DNA from: Nonomuraea jabiensis
Lineage (GTDB): Bacteria; Actinomycetota; Actinomycetes; Streptosporangiales; Streptosporangiaceae
NCBI RefSeq assembly: GCF_014204795.1
Contig: NZ_JACHMB010000001.1
Span: 4,278,001-4,342,000 of the forward strand
DNA length: 64,000 bases
Direction: 5' to 3'
The position numbers and the translations under genes were made by a program. Below are positions 1 to 8,383 of the stretch, piece by piece. Position 1 is the stretch's first letter; each line of letters opens with the position of its first letter. The notes beneath the pieces are model-generated. The model ran no database searches and was not told where the DNA came from. It saw only the letters and a list, made by a program, of their open reading frames with translations.

Positions 1-300
1 GCCCGAGTCGCGCAGGACGTGCTCCAGGTCGGCGGCCCGGTAGCGGACGTTCACCGGCACGGCGACCGCGCCCGCCTTCAGCACGGCCAGCCAGCTCAGC
101 GGCCAGTCGGGGACGTTGTCCATCATGATCGCCACCCGGTCGCCGGGCCGGACGCCCTTGTCGATCAGCGCGGCGGCCAGGCCGTCGGAGCGGGCGTCGG
201 CCTCGGCGAAGGTGAGCGAGGTGTCGGGGAAGCGGAGGAACTCGCGCGTGCCGTACGTGTTAGCGGCGTGCCTCATCAGGTCGGGGATCGTTGCGTGCAT
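1..300 (-). CDS. AMP-dependent acyl-CoA synthetase/ligase, N-terminal fragment
   Basis: Only the first 100 codons are in the window; the gene runs off the left edge. The visible protein starts MHATIPDLMRHAAN and continues with the pattern of the ANL adenylating enzymes: a 'TSLTFAEAD' stretch followed by 'GVRPGDRVAIMM' and 'AVLKAGAVAVPVN', which in this family form the first subdomain before the P-loop. The expected role is ATP-dependent activation of a carboxylic acid to its acyl-CoA. The start at 300 overlaps the last 41 bases of the upstream TetR gene, so the two are very probably co-transcribed. A second ATG eight codons in is an alternative start. The substrate cannot be read from this fragment. 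Confidence 0.85.
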   Translation of the reverse strand, partial: MHATIPDLMRHAANTYGTREFLRFPDTSLTFAEADARSDGLAAALIDKGVRPGDRVAIMMDNVPDWPLSWLAVLKAGAVAVPVNVRYRAADLEHVLRDSG

Positions 301-964
301 CCGGCGGCTCCCATGGGAAGTCGGGCAGCAGGGAGAGATCGAGGGTGGCCCTGGCCGGGGCGGGCGCGCGGACGGCGGCCAGGCCGATCGTGACGAACTC
401 GGCGCACACCTGCTCCAGCGTGGAGTCCCCGTCGGGGCGGTACCACTCGCTGGTGCCGGTGCACATGGACATCAGGGCGAGGCGGGTCAGCTTCTGGTCG
501 GCGACGCGGAACACGCCCTGGGCGACGCCGTCCGCGAGGGCGTCCTTCCAGTGGGCCTCGTACGCGTCGCGCAGGGCGATGATCTCGTCGTGGGCGGCGG
601 AGCCGGGGGTGAGGGAGCGGAGTTCGCCGTCCATGACGCGGCTGGTCATGGGGCTGAGCGCGTGGACCGAGGTGAGGGAGCTGATCAGCAGGGCTAGGCG
701 GTCGGTGGGGCTGCGGACGTCGTCCAGCATGCGTTCCGTGGCGTCGATCAGCCCTTGCTGGGCGACGCGCATGAGGTCGGCGAGCAGGGCTTCCTTGCTC
801 GTCACATGGTGATATATCCCGGCATTGGTCATGCTGACCGCTTTAGCCAGGTCGCGGATGCTCGTGGCCGCGTAGCCCTGCCGGGCGAACAGCAGCACCG
901 CCGCCGTCCTGATCCGCCGGTTCGCATCCTCGCTGGCGATCCTACCGAACGTTCGGTCGCCCAT
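260..964 (-). CDS. TetR/AcrR family transcriptional regulator
   Basis: A 234-residue regulator with an N-terminal TetR DNA-binding domain (residues about 15-62, including 'AVLLFARQGYAATSIRDLAKAV' split around the recognition helix 'MTNAGIYHHVTSKEAL') and a helical ligand domain behind it. It is the first gene of a unit with the acyl-CoA ligase at 1-300, so it may sense an acyl-CoA or fatty-acid-like ligand; this is inference from context. A perfect 14-bp palindrome lies inside codons 3-7 and could be its own operator. The start is kept at the ATG at 964 because helix 1 of the DNA-binding domain needs the residues encoded there. It is divergent from the MerR operon. Confidence 0.88.
   Translation of the reverse strand: MGDRTFGRIASEDANRRIRTAAVLLFARQGYAATSIRDLAKAVSMTNAGIYHHVTSKEALLADLMRVAQQGLIDATERMLDDVRSPTDRLALLISSLTSVHALSPMTSRVMDGELRSLTPGSAAHDEIIALRDAYEAHWKDALADGVAQGVFRVADQKLTRLALMSMCTGTSEWYRPDGDSTLEQVCAEFVTIGLAAVRAPAPARATLDLSLLPDFPWEPPDARNDPRPDEARR
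944..957. promoter_or_regulatory. Perfect 14-bp palindrome, candidate TetR operator
   Basis: ACCGAACGTTCGGT reads the same on both strands. It sits within the first codons of the TetR gene, 5-20 bases after the start codon. Size and symmetry fit a TetR-family operator, and binding here would block either transcription initiation or early elongation. Identity of the binding protein is inference. Confidence 0.45.
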
Positions 965-1004
965 GATGGGAAAAATACCCCATGCATCTAGAAATCGCCA
1001 TAGG

Positions 1005-1035
1005 TTGACCCTGACACCGTGTCAGGCCGTACACC
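1005..1035 (+). promoter_or_regulatory. MerR-type promoter with operator in a 19-bp spacer
   Basis: TTGACC (1005-1010) and TACACC (1030-1035) are separated by 19 bp, the long spacer typical of MerR-controlled promoters. The spacer contains the perfect dyad CTGACAC-C-GTGTCAG (1011-1025). Transcription would begin about 7 bases after the -10, close to 1042, only a few bases before the ATG at 1046, so the mRNA would be nearly leaderless. This excludes the in-frame GTG at 1019 as the start. Confidence 0.8.
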
Positions 1036-1045
1036 TGGAGCCGTT

Positions 1046-1861
1046 ATGTTCAGCATCGGAGATTTCGCCAGGCTCGGGCTGGTCTCGGTACGCATGCTGC
1101 GTCACTACGACGCCATCGGCCTGCTGCGCCCCGCGCACGTGGACCCCGTCACCGGCTACCGCTCCTACCAGGCCGCGCAGCTGTCCCGGCTCAACCGCAT
1201 CGTCGCGATCAAGGACCTCGGCTTCACGCTGGAGCAGGTCAGCGCCATCCTCGACGAGAAGGTGAGCACGGAGGAACTGCACGGCATGGTACGGCTGCGC
1301 CGCGCCCAGCTCGAAGCCCAGATCAGCGCCGACCTGGCCAGGCTCCGGGGCGTCGAGACGCGACTGCGCACCATCGAGACGGAGGGGCACATGAGGACCG
1401 CAGAAGTCCTGCTCAAGAGGGTGGACCCGGTCCGGGTCGCCGAACTCGCCGCCAGGGCGGCCAGCTACGACGGGGAGGACATCGGCCCGGTCATCAAGCC
1501 GCTGTTCCGGGAGATCTGCCGCCGGGTGGAGGCCGCCGGGGTGAGTGTCGTGGCTCCCGGCCTGGCCTATTACGTGCCGGACGACGACGGCTCCGTCATG
1601 GTGCACACGTGCCTGCCGGTTTCCGTGCCGCCCGGCCCGTACGACTTCGAGATCGTCGACCTGCCGCCCATCGAGACCGCGGCCACGATCATCCACGTGG
1701 GGCCGATGGAGGCGGTGGGGCCGACGTTCCAGACGCTGGCCCACTGGATCGAGGAGAACGGCTATCGCTCCCTGAGCCTGGCCAGGGAGATCTCCCTGCA
1801 CTGCCCGGACAACCTCGACGAATGGGTCACAGAGCTGCAGATCGAGGTGACGCCGGCATAG
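1046..1861 (+). CDS. MerR family regulator with C-terminal GyrI-like domain
   Basis: 271 residues. Residues 1-70 are a MerR winged helix ('FSIGDFARLGLVSVRMLRHY' then 'IGLLRP', 'GYRSY'), followed by a dimerisation coiled coil (about 75-120) and a GyrI-like effector domain of the kind found in BmrR and TipA-like regulators (about 125-270). Such proteins activate their own promoter on binding small, often hydrophobic, molecules. The promoter directly upstream has the expected MerR geometry, so autoregulation is likely. The stop codon overlaps the GTG of the sigma factor by one base, so the two are translationally coupled. The ligand is unknown. Confidence 0.92.
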   Translation: MFSIGDFARLGLVSVRMLRHYDAIGLLRPAHVDPVTGYRSYQAAQLSRLNRIVAIKDLGFTLEQVSAILDEKVSTEELHGMVRLRRAQLEAQISADLARLRGVETRLRTIETEGHMRTAEVLLKRVDPVRVAELAARAASYDGEDIGPVIKPLFREICRRVEAAGVSVVAPGLAYYVPDDDGSVMVHTCLPVSVPPGPYDFEIVDLPPIETAATIIHVGPMEAVGPTFQTLAHWIEENGYRSLSLAREISLHCPDNLDEWVTELQIEVTPA

Positions 1862-2772
1862 TGGACACGACGCAGTTCGAACGACACCGGGCCGAGCTGA
1901 CGGGCTACTGCTACCGCATGCTCGGCTCGGGGTTCGAGGCCGAGGACGCGGTGCAGGAGACGTTCGTCAGGGCGTGGCGCACGTACGATGCCGCCCGGGG
2001 GCCGCTGCGCGCGTGGCTCTTCCACCTGGCCACGAACATCTGCCTCGACATGCTGCGGGGCCCGCAGCGCCGCGCCCGCGCCATGGACCTGACCCCGGCC
2101 GCGGTGCCGGGCGCCGACCTCGGCCCGCCGCTCCCTCCCGAGCGCTGGATCCACCCCATCCCGGACAGCCGGCTCAGCCCCGAAGAGCTCGCGGTCGAGA
2201 GGGAGACCGTCCGGCTGGCCTTCGTGGCGGTCCTGCAGCACCTTCCGCCCCGGCAGCGGGCCGTGCTCATCCTCCGCGACGTCCTGAAGTGGACCGCCGC
2301 CGAGACCGCCACCCTCCTGTCCACCACGGTCACGTCCGTCAACAGCAGCCTGCAGCGGGCGCGCGCCCGCCTGCCCGCCGTGGAGCCCGCCGACCCGAAG
2401 GTGGACGAGGACCTGCTCACCCGCTACGTCGCGGCCTTCGAGAGATACGACGTGGACGCCCTGGTGTCGCTCCTGGCCGAGGACGCGACGATGTCGATGC
2501 CGCCGTTCACGTGGTGGCTGCGCGGGCGCGAGCACATCCGGGCGGTCCTGCTCGCCTCGGACGCGCCGTGCGCCGGTGCCCGCCTCCTGCCGGCGCGCGC
2601 CAACGGCTCCCCGGCCTTCGGGCAGTACGCGGACGGCCGGGCCTTCGCCCTGGTCGTCCTGGAGGTCGCGGACGGCCGCATAACGGGCATGACCACCTAC
2701 CTGGACCCCGGCCTGTTCCCTTTCTTCGACCTGCCGATGAGTTTCGACCGCGTGCTCCGTACTGAAGGGTGA
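1861..2772 (+). CDS. ECF sigma factor with C-terminal SnoaL/NTF2-like domain
   Basis: 303 residues from a GTG that overlaps the MerR stop. Region 2 is visible at about residues 10-75 ('YCYRMLGSGFEAEDAVQETFVRAW') and region 4 at about 125-180 ('LPPRQRAVLILRDVLKWTAAE' split by its turn, then 'TSVNSSLQRARARL'). After residue 190 comes an NTF2/SnoaL-like fold ('YVAAFERYDVDALVSLLAED', 'MPPFTWWLRGREHI'), as in the ECF groups with a fused extension that replaces an anti-sigma factor. It lies between two GyrI-like proteins, suggesting that one small-molecule signal sets this alternative sigma factor. Targets cannot be deduced. Confidence 0.9.
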   Translation: MDTTQFERHRAELTGYCYRMLGSGFEAEDAVQETFVRAWRTYDAARGPLRAWLFHLATNICLDMLRGPQRRARAMDLTPAAVPGADLGPPLPPERWIHPIPDSRLSPEELAVERETVRLAFVAVLQHLPPRQRAVLILRDVLKWTAAETATLLSTTVTSVNSSLQRARARLPAVEPADPKVDEDLLTRYVAAFERYDVDALVSLLAEDATMSMPPFTWWLRGREHIRAVLLASDAPCAGARLLPARANGSPAFGQYADGRAFALVVLEVADGRITGMTTYLDPGLFPFFDLPMSFDRVLRTEG

Positions 2773-2786
2773 AGGAGGAACACGAC

Positions 2787-3272
2787 ATGCCACAGATCGT
2801 CGAATTTCCCGAGCGTCCCTACATCGGGATCCGCAAGACCATCACCATGACCAGCTTCGGCCTGGTCGGGGACCGCATCGCCGGGCTGATCGGCTGGCTC
2901 GCCGAGCGCGGGGTGTCCCCGGCCGACGCCCCGTTCTTCAGGTACGACAGCATCAACATGCCGGAGGACCGGCTGGTGGTGCAGGCGGGAGTGCCCGTTC
3001 CGGCGCCGGTGGCGGGGGAGGGCGACATCTTCGCCGACGTCCTGCCCGCGGGCCGCTACGTCACCACCTCCCACCACGGCCACCCGGACCAGCTGATGAG
3101 CGTCACCTCCGGGATGCTGAAGTGGGCCGAGGAGCAGGGCCTGACCTGGGACATGACCGAGAAGGACGGGACGGAGCACTGGGGCTGCCGCCTGGAGTTC
3201 TACCAGACCAACCCCATGGACGAGCCCGACCCGAACAACTGGGACACCGCCCTCCAGTTCCGCCTGGCCTGA
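2787..3272 (+). CDS. GyrI-like small-molecule-binding domain protein
   Basis: 161 residues, starting at the ATG at 2787, which has a strong AAGGAGG site 8 bases upstream. The in-frame GTG at 2769 is itself part of that ribosome binding region and is rejected. The whole protein is a stand-alone GyrI-like (AraC effector-binding/SOUL-like) domain: 'PYIGIRKTITM' at the start, 'LVVQAGVPVPAPV' and 'AGRYVTTSHHGHPDQL' in the middle, and 'WGCRLEFYQTNP' near the end. It has no DNA-binding domain. Third gene of the MerR - sigma operon; it may sequester or sense the same ligand class as the MerR protein. Confidence 0.85.
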   Translation: MPQIVEFPERPYIGIRKTITMTSFGLVGDRIAGLIGWLAERGVSPADAPFFRYDSINMPEDRLVVQAGVPVPAPVAGEGDIFADVLPAGRYVTTSHHGHPDQLMSVTSGMLKWAEEQGLTWDMTEKDGTEHWGCRLEFYQTNPMDEPDPNNWDTALQFRLA

Positions 3273-3291
3273 CCTTCGGGACCTTGAGACA

Positions 3292-3339
3292 ACAACCAAA
3301 TTTGGTTGTCCCGAATGCGGTACAACCAAATTTGGATGT
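3292..3339. promoter_or_regulatory. Two direct copies of an 18-bp palindrome, candidate operator
   Basis: ACAACCAAATTTGGTTGT (3292-3309) is a perfect palindrome. A second copy at 3322-3339 differs by one base in the right arm. Their centres are exactly 30 bp apart, about three helical turns, so two dimers would bind on the same face of the DNA. They are AT-rich against a GC-rich background and end just before the ATPase start at 3353. Confidence 0.65.
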
Positions 3340-3352
3340 CTCGGGAGGGCGC

Positions 3353-4638
3353 ATGTTCATCGGGCGGGAGCGGGAGCTGGCCGCGCTCGGCCGCCACTTC
3401 GCACGGGTGGGCGCGGGTGACCGCCCAGGGCGGGCCGTCCTCATGCGGGGCCGCCGCCGCGTGGGAAAGTCGCGCCTGGCTGAGGAGTTCATCCACCGGA
3501 GCGGCGTGCCCAGCCTCTTCTTCACCGCCGCCCACGAGCCGCTCACCGATCAACTCGCACGTTTTGTCGCGGACGCCGCGGCCTCGGATCTGCCGGACGC
3601 CGCTCTCTTCGAAGGAGTGGCTCCGACCTCCTGGGACGGCGCCCTCCGGCTGCTCGCCCAGGCGGTTCCACAGGACTCGCCCAGCATCGTGGTGCTGGAC
3701 GAGCTGCCCTTCATGATCTCCGAAGACCCGCATCTCGAGGGCAGGTTGCAGCGTCTCTTCGATCGCGAGTTCTCCCGCCGTCCCATGCTGCTCATACTGA
3801 TCGGCTCCGATCTGTCGATCATGGAGGCGATCAACCAGTACGACCGGCCGTTCTACATGCGAGCCTCGGAGATGGTGATCAATCCGCTCACACCCGCCGA
3901 CGTGGCGGAGAAGCTGGGGCTGGCACCCGCGGACGCCATCGACGCCTATCTCGTCACCGGCGGCCTTCCCATGATCCTGGACGAATGGCCCGTCGGCGCG
4001 ACCGTGCCGGAATTCCTGCATGAGGCCATTCCCGACCCGACCTCGGCGCTCACCGTGAGCGGCGAGCGTGCGCTGGCGGCCGAGTTCCCGCCGGAGGCGC
4101 AGGCCAGGATCCTCTTGAAGGCCATCGGCTCCCGCTGTCCGTGCGTCCTTCCAAGGACCGCCGTTACCACATCACGGACACCCACCTGCGATTCTGGCTC
4201 TCCTTCATCGAACCGGGCATGCCGGAGATCGACCGTGGCCGCGGCGACCTCGTGCTGCGACGTATCGAACGCTCCTGGACGGCCTGGCGCGGCGCCGCGG
4301 TGGAGCCCGTCGTCCGCGAGTCCCTCCGGCGGATGGACGGCCTGCCCGAGGAGACCGGGGCCGTCGGCGGTTACTGGACCCGGACCAACAACCCCGAGAT
4401 CGACCTGGTCGGCGCCGACCGGGAGCCGGTCGCCAAGAAGATCACGATGGTCGGCTCCGTGAAGTGGCTCGAGACCCGGCCCTTCGACCACCACGACCTG
4501 GGCGAGCTCATCGTCCACCGCTCCCGGATGCCGGGTGCCGACACCTCCACGCCGCTCTACGTGGTCTCGCGCGGCGGATGCGACGTGGAGGGCGTCAGGC
4601 ACATCACCCCCGAAGAGCTCCTCGAGGTCTGGCGATAG
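3353..4638 (+). pseudogene. Archaeal-type ATPase / DUF234 protein, broken by an internal deletion
   Basis: The first part (3353-4128, frame of the ATG at 3353) encodes an AAA-like NTPase: 'FIGRERELAALGRHF', Walker A 'GRRRVGKS' at residues 33-40, and Walker B 'IVVLDELPF'. At 4128/4129 the frame breaks. The next frame resumes with 'LPLSVRPSKDRRYHITD' and continues to a stop at 4638 with the DUF234-type C-terminal domain ('LRFWLSFIEPGMPEIDRGRG', 'NPEIDLVGAD'). Intact relatives have a winged-helix segment between these two parts, so an internal deletion both removed it and shifted the frame. Transcription would run into the convergent phosphohexomutase gene two bases away. Confidence 0.8.
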
Positions 4639-4640
4639 CG

Positions 4641-6275
4641 TCAGAGATCCAGGCAGGCGGCCAGGTCGGCCTTCAGGGCGGCGAGGTCGCGAGCCGCCTG
4701 CTCGCGGGCCCGCCCGACCTCCCCTGTCACCGGCACCACGACCTCCAGGTAGCACTTCAGCTTGGGCTCCGTGCCCGAAGGGCGGACGACCACGCGGCCG
4801 TCCCCCGACAGCAGGTAGCGCAGCCCGTCCGTGGGCGGCAGGCCGCCGTCGCCCTTGGACAGGTCGTCCGTACGCGTCACCGCCCGGCCGCCCAGCGCGG
4901 TGGGAGGGTGGGCGCGCAGGCGGGCCATGGCGTCGGTGATCAGCGACAGGTCGGACACCCGGAAGGAGAGCTGGGACGTCGCGTGCAGGCCGTAGCGGCG
5001 GGCCTGGTCGTCCAGGAGGTCCAGCAGCGTACGGCCGGAGCGCTTGGCCGCCGCGGCGACGGCCGCGACCGTGAGGGCCGCCCCGATCCCGTCCTTGTCG
5101 CGGACCGGCAGGCCCGCGTCGGAGCCGACGCTGTAGCCGATCGCCTCCTCGTAGCCGAAGACCAGCCCAGGACCCGCCTTGATGATCCACTTGAAGCCCG
5201 TCAGGGTCTCGCCGTAGCGGACCCCGTGCGCTCGGGCGATCTTGCTCAGCAGGGTCGAGGAGACGATGGTGGTGGCCACCATGCGGTCGCCGGTGGTCTG
5301 CGTGATCACGTGCTCGGCCAGCAGGCCGCCGACCTCGTCGCCGGTCAGCATGCGGCACGTCCCGTCCGGCAGCGGGACCCCCACCGCGCACCTGTCGGCG
5401 TCGGGGTCGTTGGCCAGGACCAGATCCGCGTCCAGCTTGGCGGCCAGGGCGACGGCCAGGTCCATCGCGCCGGGCTCCTCCGGGTTGGGGAAGGAGACCG
5501 TGGGGAAGTCGGGGTCGGGGTCGCGCTGCTCCTCGACGGCCGCCGGGGTCTCGAAGCCGGCGGCCAGGAAGGCGCCGGCGAGCGTGGCGGCGCCCACGCC
5601 GTGCAGGGGCGTGTACGCCACGCGCAGGTCGCGGGCCTCGCCCAGGGGCAGGGAGGTCACGGCGGCGAGATAGTCCTCGACGATGTCCTCGCCGAGCTCG
5701 GTGAGCGTGCCGGGGCCGTCCAGCGGGAGCCGGTCCACCCGTCCGACGGCGTCGATGGCCGCCGAGATCTCGCTGTCGACCGGGGGCACGATCTGGGAGC
5801 CGTCGCCCCAGTAGACCTTGTAGCCGTTGTCGCGCGGCGGGTTGTGGCTGGCGGTGACCGTGACCCCGGCGTCCGCGCCGAGGCGGCGTACGGCGAAGGC
5901 CAGCACGGGCGTGGGCAGCGGCCCCGGCAGGAGTGACGCGTGCAGCCCGGCGCCCGTCAGGACGGCGGCCGTGTCACGGGCGAACACGTCGGACTTGTGG
6001 CGGGCGTCGTAGCCGATGACCACGTGCCTGCCCGGCCCGAGGACCTGCGCCAGGCCCGCGGCGGCGCGCATGACGGTGACGCGGTTCATCCGGTTGGGGC
6101 CCGCGCCCAGCTCTCCCCGCAGACCCGCCGTGCCGAACTCCAGCTTGGCCCCGAACCGGTCGCGCAGGGCCTCCAGGTCGCCGCCGTCCAGGAGCCGGGA
6201 GAGCTCGTCGCGGGTCTCCGGGTCCGGATCCTGGGCCAGCCACTCCCGCGCCGCACCCACCAGGTCGCCGTTCAC
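4641..6275 (-). CDS. Phospho-sugar mutase (phosphomannomutase/phosphoglucomutase family)
   Basis: 544 residues, alpha-D-phosphohexomutase superfamily of the longer PgcA type. Key motifs: 'FGTAGLRGELGAGPNRMN' near residue 45, catalytic phosphoserine loop 'TVTASHNPPRDNGYKVYW', metal site 'ANDPDADRCAVG', sugar-binding 'GYEEAIGY', and C-terminal phosphate-binding 'VVVRPSGTEPKLKCYLEV'. It interconverts hexose (or pentose) 1- and 6- (5-) phosphates. The GTG start at 6275 overlaps the stop of the upstream purine nucleoside phosphorylase (GTGA), so the pair is translationally coupled; this favours ribose-1-phosphate isomerisation after nucleoside cleavage, an inference from context. Confidence 0.92.
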   Translation of the reverse strand: MNGDLVGAAREWLAQDPDPETRDELSRLLDGGDLEALRDRFGAKLEFGTAGLRGELGAGPNRMNRVTVMRAAAGLAQVLGPGRHVVIGYDARHKSDVFARDTAAVLTGAGLHASLLPGPLPTPVLAFAVRRLGADAGVTVTASHNPPRDNGYKVYWGDGSQIVPPVDSEISAAIDAVGRVDRLPLDGPGTLTELGEDIVEDYLAAVTSLPLGEARDLRVAYTPLHGVGAATLAGAFLAAGFETPAAVEEQRDPDPDFPTVSFPNPEEPGAMDLAVALAAKLDADLVLANDPDADRCAVGVPLPDGTCRMLTGDEVGGLLAEHVITQTTGDRMVATTIVSSTLLSKIARAHGVRYGETLTGFKWIIKAGPGLVFGYEEAIGYSVGSDAGLPVRDKDGIGAALTVAAVAAAAKRSGRTLLDLLDDQARRYGLHATSQLSFRVSDLSLITDAMARLRAHPPTALGGRAVTRTDDLSKGDGGLPPTDGLRYLLSGDGRVVVRPSGTEPKLKCYLEVVVPVTGEVGRAREQAARDLAALKADLAACLDL

Positions 6276-7075
6276 AGGCGGTCCACCACCTTGGCCAGCA
6301 GGACGCCCATGCGGGCCGCCGTGGCCCGGCCGACCTCCAGGACCTCCTCGTGGTTGAGCGGCTCGCCCGCCAGCCCCGCGCCCGGGTTGGTGACCAGGGA
6401 GACGCCGAGCACCTCCAGCTTCGCCTCCCGGGCGGCGATGGCCTCCAGGACGGTGGACATGCCCACCATGTCGCCGCCCAGCGTGCGCAGCATGCGGATC
6501 TCGGCCGGCGTCTCGTACGTGGGCCCGCGGAAGGCCACGTACACCCCCTCGGCGAGGCTCGGGTCGACCTCGCGCACCAGCTCGCGCAGGCGGCGCGAGT
6601 AGACCTCGGTGAGGTCGATGAACGTGGTGCCGGTGATCGGGTTGGCCCCGGTCAGGTTGATGTGGTCGCTGATCAGGACCGGGTCGCCGACGTTCTGCGT
6701 CTCGGGGCGCAGGCCGCCGGCGGCGTTGGTGAGCACGAGCGTGCGTACGCCGGCCGCGGCCGCCGTACGCACTCCGTGGACGACCGCGTCCACCCCGAGC
6801 CCTTCGTAGAGGTGCGTGCGCCCGAGGAACACCAGCGCGTTCCGCCCCGCCGAGGTGCGCACGACGCGGATCTTGCCGCCGTGCCCCGCCACCGCCGGGG
6901 CGCGGAAACCGGGCAGATCGGTGAACGGGACCTCGCTCACCGTCTCGCCGATGGCATCGGCGGCGGGCACCCACCCCGACCCCATGACGAGCGCCACGTC
7001 GAAGGTGCCGAGGCCGGTCGCGCTCTTGAGAGCCGCGGCGGCCTCATCTGCCAGGGTGTATGCGTCGTTGGTCAC
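6272..7075 (-). CDS. punA: Purine-nucleoside phosphorylase
   Basis: 267 residues. Sequence is typical of the trimeric PNP family: phosphate-binding 'VALVMGSGWVPAAD' near residue 30, 'VAGHGGKIRV', 'FLGRTHLYEG', base-binding 'TNAAGGLRPE', 'FRGPTYETPAEIRML' and 'VGMSTVLEAIAA'. It cleaves purine (deoxy)nucleosides with phosphate to the free base and (deoxy)ribose-1-phosphate. The GTG start at 7075 is three bases after the upstream peptidase stop, and its own stop overlaps the mutase start, placing it third in a four-gene operon. The mutase next door can convert the released sugar phosphate. Confidence 0.93.
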   Translation of the reverse strand: MTNDAYTLADEAAAALKSATGLGTFDVALVMGSGWVPAADAIGETVSEVPFTDLPGFRAPAVAGHGGKIRVVRTSAGRNALVFLGRTHLYEGLGVDAVVHGVRTAAAAGVRTLVLTNAAGGLRPETQNVGDPVLISDHINLTGANPITGTTFIDLTEVYSRRLRELVREVDPSLAEGVYVAFRGPTYETPAEIRMLRTLGGDMVGMSTVLEAIAAREAKLEVLGVSLVTNPGAGLAGEPLNHEEVLEVGRATAARMGVLLAKVVDRL

Positions 7076-7078
7076 AAC

Positions 7079-8383
7079 TCAGTAGTTTAGGAGCAGCCTG
7101 TCCAGCACCCGCACCCCGAACTGCAGGGCGTCCACCGGCACCCGCTCGTCCACGCCGTGGAACATCGAGGCGAAGTCCATGTCGGCGGGCAGCCGCAGCG
7201 GCACGAAACCGAACCCGCGCACTCCCAGGTCCGCGAAGAACGTCTTGTTGTCGGTGCCGCCCGACATGCAGTACGGGATCGCCCGCGCCGCCGGGTCCTC
7301 GGCCTTGAGCGCCGCGATCATCGACTCGACCAGCGCCCCGTCGAAGGTGGTCTCCAGCGCGATGTCGTGGTGCACGAACTCGCGCCGGATCTTCGGCCCG
7401 AGCAGCGAGTCGACGGTCTTGAAGAAGTCCTCCTCGAACCCGGGCAGGAACCGCCCGTCGACCACCGCTGTGGCCTGGCCGGGGATGACGTTCGACTTGT
7501 AGCCGGCGTCGAGCTGGGTCGGGTTGGCGGTGTTGCGCAGCGTCGCGCCGACGAAGCGGACGAGCGGCCCGATCTTGTCCAGGATCGGCTGCGGGTTCTC
7601 CTCGTCGAACGGGATCCCGAACGCGTCCGCGACCTCGGTGAGGAACTGCCGCACGGTCGGCGTGTACGTCAGCGGCCAGTCGTGGGCGCCGATCCTGGCC
7701 ACGGCCTTGGCGACCTCGGTGACGGCGTTGTCGGAGTTGAGCATCGAGCCGTGCCCGGCCGTGCCGTCGGCGATGAGCTTCATCCAGGCCAGGCCCTTCT
7801 GGGCCGTCTCGATCAGGTAGAGCCGCAGCGACGGGTCCACCTCCAGCGAGTAGCCGCCGACCTCGCTGATCGACTCGGTGACGCCCTCGAACAGCTCGGG
7901 GTGGTTCGCGGTGAGGTACTTGGCGCCGTACACGCCGCCGGCCTCCTCGTCGGCCACCCAGGCGAAGACGAGGTCGCGGCGCGGCCGGCGCCCGTCGCGC
8001 TTCAGCCGGCGCAGCACGGCCAGCATCATCGCGTCCATGTCCTTCATGTCCACGGCGCCGCGGCCCCAGATGTAGCCGTCGCGCACCTCGCCGCCGAAGG
8101 GGTCGACGGACCAGTCGGCCGCGTTGGCGGGCACGACGTCCAGGTGCCCGTGGACGAGCAGGGCGGGCAGGGACGGGTCGGTGCCCTCGACGCGGGTGAT
8201 CACGTTGCCGCGGCCGGGCTCGCTCTCGATGTACGTGGCGTCGATCCCGACCTCGGCCAGCCTGGCCATGACGACCTCGGCCGCGGCCCGCTCGCCGGGG
8301 CCGGTGCCGTCCCCGTAGTTGCTGCTGTCCACGCGGATCAGCTCTGCGCAAAGGTCGGCGACCTCATTCTCGGCGGGTGTCAT
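7079..8383 (-). CDS. M20/M25/M40 family metallopeptidase
   Basis: 434 residues. Metal-binding motifs of the M20 family are present: 'LLVHGHLDVVPAN' (first zinc His and catalytic Asp), 'WGRGAVDMKDMDAM' (bridging Asp), 'AWVADEEAGG' (catalytic Glu pair) and a late 'MFHGVDERVP' (His). The lid domain lies between. These enzymes remove N-terminal residues or hydrolyse N-acyl amino acids or dipeptides in the cytoplasm. The ATG at 8383 overlaps the stop of the Lrp gene (ATGA). Together with the Lrp-type regulator and an MHS permease across the divergent promoter, it suggests peptide or amino-acid scavenging. Confidence 0.92.
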   Translation of the reverse strand: MTPAENEVADLCAELIRVDSSNYGDGTGPGERAAAEVVMARLAEVGIDATYIESEPGRGNVITRVEGTDPSLPALLVHGHLDVVPANAADWSVDPFGGEVRDGYIWGRGAVDMKDMDAMMLAVLRRLKRDGRRPRRDLVFAWVADEEAGGVYGAKYLTANHPELFEGVTESISEVGGYSLEVDPSLRLYLIETAQKGLAWMKLIADGTAGHGSMLNSDNAVTEVAKAVARIGAHDWPLTYTPTVRQFLTEVADAFGIPFDEENPQPILDKIGPLVRFVGATLRNTANPTQLDAGYKSNVIPGQATAVVDGRFLPGFEEDFFKTVDSLLGPKIRREFVHHDIALETTFDGALVESMIAALKAEDPAARAIPYCMSGGTDNKTFFADLGVRGFGFVPLRLPADMDFASMFHGVDERVPVDALQFGVRVLDRLLLNY

